Shown here: positions 59,810-64,000 of the stretch, piece by piece
Numbering within the stretch: the stretch's first letter is position 1
Layout of the letters: each line of letters starts with the position of its first letter
Source of the DNA: Micrasema longulum
Lineage: Eukaryota; Arthropoda; Insecta; Trichoptera; Brachycentridae
Direction of reading: 5' to 3'
DNA: 64,000 nucleotides
NCBI GenBank assembly: GCA_022494885.1
Contig: JAGVSM010000841.1
Location: 62,001-126,000, forward strand
Made by a program: the position numbers and the translations under genes
Notes under the pieces: model-generated
What the model was told of the DNA's origin: nothing
What the model saw: the letters and a program-made list of their open reading frames with translations, nothing else
Database searches by the model: none

Positions 59810-60825
59810 TCAATTCACCTTCGAGGCAACGCATGAAAACAATTTTCCAATTTTTATACTTCTTTTTTTACCAGCTAGTTGATTCAACAATATTTTCAGT
59901 ATGTTAAAATGTTTGCAGACTGGCTGGATTCTTATTTAATATGACTCTTATTTACCGGCTTTCTTTTTAGATAGGACATTATGGTAGAAAAAAAATTGCC
60001 TGGCCGCGTAATATATCGCAGATAAAGCCATAGAAAATTAGTAGATAACACAAATATTTAACAGATAATAAAGCGATGTAAATACTCGTAGATCTTACTT
60101 TACTAGTTCCATGCTTTTGGAAAATGGTGAGAAATATTTTACATTTAAAAAATATAAAGGTTTGGTGAGAGCATTTCAAAGAATTCACCTACATAGTTGG
60201 TAAAGTAAATGTGTGAGGAGTGAATGCTACTACGCCCCTGAGCTCTGGGCTTTTTGTTACGTTTTGACTTAACTTATTGGCTTTAAAAAAGTTTAAATTG
60301 AAAAAAAAACGTTAAATAATAATGTTGTTATTTGTTGTAACATATAAAGCAACTAGAACAGACTCAATCTATATCCCGTCTCTATAGACTAGCGTTAAGG
60401 AAGAACCCAAAGAGCGTCCTTGTAAGATGGTTGAATCGTTGAAAGTAATCTTATTTTGTTGAAAAAATAACTATTAATTTCACAGCATATTGTCACGGAA
60501 ATGATTGCCTTTGAAAAAAATTCTCTAAACCAATAATCCGAATACATTTTAAAAAAAAAACTTAATCGTATTTAATAAACTTACGTATGGACTAGTAAAA
60601 TGGCTATATAAATAAACATATTATTTAAATAATAATGATCCAATTTTATATTATTTCAATTGTATTTTTAACCATAAAGAAAAAAATATTATACCCACTT
60701 TAAAGTATTTCGAATCATAGGTACCTGTGTGTGTTTGAAACAATTTCTTACGGAAGATATCAATGCTCCAAAGCACCAAACCCATTCACATTCGGTTTTC
60801 GGGGGAGGGAAGTGAAATAATGTGT
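59810..60825. other. AT-rich non-coding DNA
   Basis: Nothing recognised. Confidence 0.55.
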
Positions 60826-60829
60826 TTCT

Positions 60830-61010
60830 GGGTGGTGCATAGCGCGTGCGTGCGTCAGTAGGTAGTAAGGTTCTGGAAATGTTCATTATATATAGCGGGA
60901 GGCTGCTCCGCGCGCGCCAGGGTGCAACATCTTGATCCCCCAATATCGGGTGACGCGCACCTGGACAGAGAACGGAGACCAATATAGGTGACGCGAAGCG
61001 CATATCAGAA
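60830..61010 (+). promoter_or_regulatory. GC-rich island with a TATA-like box
   Basis: gcgcgtgcgtgcgtcagtag, then tatatata (60887-60894), then gcgggaggctgctccgcgcg at the distance of a start site. No ORF of note follows. Could be a promoter of an unseen or non-coding transcript; weak. Confidence 0.2.
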
Positions 61011-61014
61011 ACCT

Positions 61015-61900
61015 TTTATACCGCTTAAAAACAAAATGCATAATTAAATCGTATCAAAAAAATATTGTGGAAATATCGCGCATCTCTAAGTATGTCGTGT
61101 ATTTCGTATTGCCCACACCACATTATGCCTTTAGAAGATTCAATATAAGTAAATGTGAATTGTGTCTAGGATTATTAATACCTTTGATATTTTATTTTTT
61201 TAACTTTTGAGATTTTTATATAGAATGCATGTCAGTTTGCGCTAAACGGAGAATAGATTTCTAAATGATTTTCGTGTATTGTTTGTTAAATAATTTAATA
61301 AAAGTTTGACGACCAATGGACTCTACTAAAATAATATTTTTTTGTTGTTTATTTGAATGTTTTCTGTCACTTTAGGCAGTGTTCTCCATTGTGTATATTA
61401 ATATACAGCGCCATTACCCTTCCACTGTGTTAGGTATGTTATTTATGTGTCATTTCTAATTTACTAACGATGTTTGTTCTTCGACCTTTTTGTTTTTTAT
61501 GAGTCCACTTTTTATACTATTTCGATTTCATTGTGTGCCATATTTAATCACGTTCAGAATACAAATGGTCGGAGTTTTTGTACAATTTATTTATATTGTT
61601 CGAATGATTGATATTAGTTGCTACTAAAATATCATCGAAGGTTTGATAAACGAGAGCAAAAAATAAACCAAATATTTCGTTGGAGTCATATCGAATTTTT
61701 TTGGATCGAATGTTTTTGTTGCCACAATAATATTCATTTTCACCACAAAACTTTTTGAAACCAATAAATGGAATTTGTGCAAATAACTGTAAATGTGCAT
61801 TTATTTGGCTATAAATGTGTGCCAATACAATAATTGTACAGGAATAAATTAAAATTACGTATCAACCTATTATTTATTTATATATACGCCCATTGGGCAT
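61015..61900. other. AT-rich non-coding DNA
   Basis: A 93-residue - strand ORF (61544-61825) has no recognised domain; probably chance. Confidence 0.5.
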
Positions 61901-61904
61901 TTTT

Positions 61905-62535
61905 ATAGACACATTTATACATTTATTTATTTATTAACGGACATTGTCCATGTATACAATTTATAAGGTTTAAATATTACAATAAAATAATAGTTTAAAA
62001 CATTTAAATAAAAAAGAAAGAAGCATTGACAAACGTAAGGGACATCGAGACAAGAAATTATTATAACAAAATTAGAAAGACTCAATGGTTTATAGTAGAC
62101 TTTGTGGGAGTGGAAGCAGGAGAGAGGTGTTTGTAATTGAATTTGATTCAGTGATCGTTTGAAAAAAGATAACTTGTTATTAAAAAAATCATGACTAGTT
62201 GGCAGACCTAAGAATTCTGGGCATAGGGAAATGAAAACCATAGTTGGTTCTATGGTTATCAGTATGAAAGAGTAAGTTTTGTCTGAGGTTTCTAGTTGGG
62301 ATATTTAATTTTATTGAGTTCATTAGTTCAGGAGTGAGTTGAGAATTTTAAATAAGTCGGATTTATTTCGACGGTCTAGAAGAGAAGATATATTCAAGGT
62401 AGTTTCTGACTCATTATACGTATATAGGTCTCTGGATAAGCCCAACCTCCAGCCTATCTTTCTTAAAAATCGATGTTGAACTGATTCAATATTCTCGATG
62501 TAAACATCATAATATGGAGACCAGATAATATTATA
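61905..62535 (-). pseudogene. LINE (CR1/Jockey-like) C-terminus and 3' end
   Basis: Read from 62535 down: IWSPYYDVYIENIESVQHRF, LRKIGWRLGLSRDLYTYNES, TLNISSLLDRRNKSDLFKIL, NSLLN, stop, then IKLNIPTRNLRQNLLFHTDN, HRTNYGFHFPMPRILRSAN, stop. The WSPYY ... IExVQHRFL ... LxxRRxxxDLxxI ... RTNYG pattern is the tail of a LINE ORF2. 3' end at a (TTTA)n tract (about 61922). Confidence 0.75.
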
Positions 62536-62539
62536 TACT

Positions 62540-63180
62540 TTGTTGGATTTATATTGTTTAAATACCGTATTATATATTCCTCCTTCATATTTTTTATTTA
62601 TTTATTTTATTCGGGAAACATACAATACAATTTCATAGAGTAAACAAAATTAGAGTTAATTATAATATTATATTACATGCTAAAGTTATCAATTACATTT
62701 TAATTTTATTGCAAATTAAACTATCATAAATATTTATAAAAGTTAGCCTAAAAACCAATAAATGCTAGTTTATCTTGTTGTACCTAATATGTAAATTATA
62801 ACATAATAAGTGAAAAGATGATGTTATCTACAGTCTTAATAATTTTTATTTATAGCTTACACATGTTATTTCAATAAAACGGACTATCGGGAATATTGGT
62901 AATGAATTATGGGAACGTTTGGGATGGGTTCATTATATCTCTGTGGGGTCCTTACATCATTATAATATCGTAGGTAAATGTACTCCGTATACATAGATAG
63001 ATACCGCTTGCTAGAGTGGATGATAAAAATATTACGGGCATATTTAGATGCACATATTTTAGAAAATCCTCAAATATATTATCGCCTTTGAAATGTTTTT
63101 AATAATCACGAAAACTTTATTCATTATTCATATTTTTATTATTATTTTTTTATTTATTTGGGAAATCAACAGTTCTACAT
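62540..63180. other. AT-rich non-coding DNA with LINE-like (TTTA)n ends
   Basis: tatttatttattttattcgg (62597) and tatttatttgggaaatcaac (63152) resemble the 3' tails of - strand LINEs. No coding piece seen. Confidence 0.4.
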
Positions 63181-63190
63181 GCATATTTAT

Positions 63191-63461
63191 CATCATCATC
63201 ATTATCGTTCCCTTTCTGCACCTAATAGTGCATAGGACACTGCATTGGTAGACCAATCGCAGCGTATCTTGATCATTTTTTTTTGTTACATGAAGGTAAG
63301 ATGATCAGTCTTACGCTTCAGGTACCAGTCCAGGGACAATGAAATATTCTAGTGTGAAAACACCCTTTCAAATAAATATTTCACATCAACCAAATCGGGA
63401 ATCGAACCCGAGACCTTTTGCATGGCAGGCTAACGCGCTGACTATTACAATACGAGGCCGA
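63191..63461 (-). mobile_element. Full-length tRNA-derived SINE (family A) with 9-bp target duplication
   Basis: On the - strand: gtcggcctcgtattgtaata, gtcagcgcgttagcctgcca (A box), ctcgggttcgattcccga (B box), ttgatgtgaaatatttattt, the body gtccctggactggtacctga, agcgtaagactgatcatctt, accttcatgtaacaaaaaaa, gtctaccaatgcagtgtcct, and the tail with (atg)n next to the left flank. catatttat flanks both sides (63182-63190 and 63462-63470). 271 bp: the cleanest copy here and the best guide to the family. Confidence 0.9.
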
Positions 63462-63619
63462 CATATTTATAGTAAACAAAAAAATATAGTGTATAAACTC
63501 AGAACTAATAATAGATTTCCACAAAGTATACAAAGTTAGTAAAGAAAATATATTACAAATTCAATAAATACATATCAAGATGTTATTCTCATGTACTCGT
63601 AAAGATTTTACAAAAATCA

Positions 63620-63963
63620 AAGAATTTTTTTTTTTTTTTAGAACAGTTATTGTAAATTGGGTGGGATTAGGACAAGGATGCTTGAAGAGAGGATAAGGAG
63701 GGGAAGGGAGATTTACATTTTTATAACTAGAATGTCTACTAAGTTACATTATGCATTTTTAGTGTTAATTTTAAATCTGACAGAGTGATGTTTGTGTAAT
63801 CTACATCTTTAAATTTTGTATTGTACACTGAAAAAGTCCTACGAAAAAAAGCATTTTGAACATACGATGTTACATGAAACAGGTGGTACCGTCTACGAAT
63901 CCTGGCTGGCACATGTATTGTTATTAAACTAAGTAGTTCTGTACAGTCAACTATTTCTGTCAT
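63620..63963 (-). pseudogene. LINE C-terminus running in from beyond the window
   Basis: DCTELLSLITIHVPARIRRR, YHLFHVTSYVQNAFFRRTFS, VYNTKFKDVDYTNITLSDLK, ending at a stop at 63739. The LxxIxxxVPxRxxR ... F ... LxxFK tail is that of a LINE ORF2. The T run at 63625-63640 (+) would be its poly(A). The 5' part lies outside. Confidence 0.65.
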
Positions 63964-64000
63964 AATTTTGTGAAGCAGTTGTCAGTCCGCACATACTCCG

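Noticed and set aside
61544..61825. 93-residue - strand ORF as a host gene
   Set aside because: No recognised motif, no splice or regulatory support, AT-rich chance length.
63339..63539. Protein with NRESNPRPFAWQANALT
   Set aside because: It is the antisense of the SINE head, a frequent false gene.
1..64000. CRISPR array or bacterial-type operon
   Set aside because: No regularly spaced short repeats with spacers; the sequence is clearly eukaryotic.

Overview
The window looks like nuclear DNA of an insect, most likely a moth or butterfly (inference). It is AT-rich, has spliced genes and no bacterial operons, and is full of eukaryotic retroelements. The C-terminal peptide of one LINE (MYGSEAW..., LRWFGHVERM, RGRPRKTW), the tRNA-derived SINEs with (ATG)n tails and the many tacct/aggta motifs are of a kind common in Lepidoptera.

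The only host gene recognised is decapentaplegic (dpp), the BMP2/4 orthologue, on the + strand. Coding exon 1 (27780-28058) has the signal peptide and the start of the prodomain. A 750-bp phase-1 intron follows (28059-28808). Coding exon 2 (28809-29672) has the rest of the prodomain, the furin-type cleavage region and the complete seven-cysteine ligand. Both exons are GC-rich islands, and each holds one reading-frame shift. These shifts may be assembly errors in GC-rich sequence or real lesions. A splice acceptor just before the ATG implies upstream non-coding exon(s). A GC-rich block at 470-900 with a good donor at 897 is a candidate first exon and promoter, followed by three tandem copies of a ~205-bp unit (1098-1716).

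The rest is non-coding DNA full of mobile elements. 1-27,700: SINE copies, RTE-like LINE tails (4.05 kb, 13.5 kb), a TSD-flanked insertion ending in (AAG)n (9.08-9.52 kb), a hAT element with 8-bp TSDs (19.02-20.63 kb), foldback elements, and two decayed Penelope-type hammerhead sites. 30.7-31.8 kb: hAT transposase remnant. 33.6 and 37.5 kb: LINE tails. 40.83-46.63 kb: a nearly full-length LINE on the - strand (three-knuckle ORF1; endonuclease, RT and RNase H ORF2) with a perfect 13-bp TSD. 49.25-50.74 kb: one LINE inserted head-on into another. 51.72-52.50 kb: inverted-repeat element with a THAP-domain start. 53.0 kb: LINE tail. 55.99-56.76 kb: Penelope-like element with a GIY-YIG remnant and a recognisable hammerhead ribozyme. 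57.61-57.79 kb: long hairpin. 59-64 kb: more SINE and LINE pieces.

No rRNA, functional tRNA, CRISPR array or second host gene was recognised. The large non-coding flanks fit the broad regulatory regions known around dpp in flies, but no enhancer can be proven from sequence alone.
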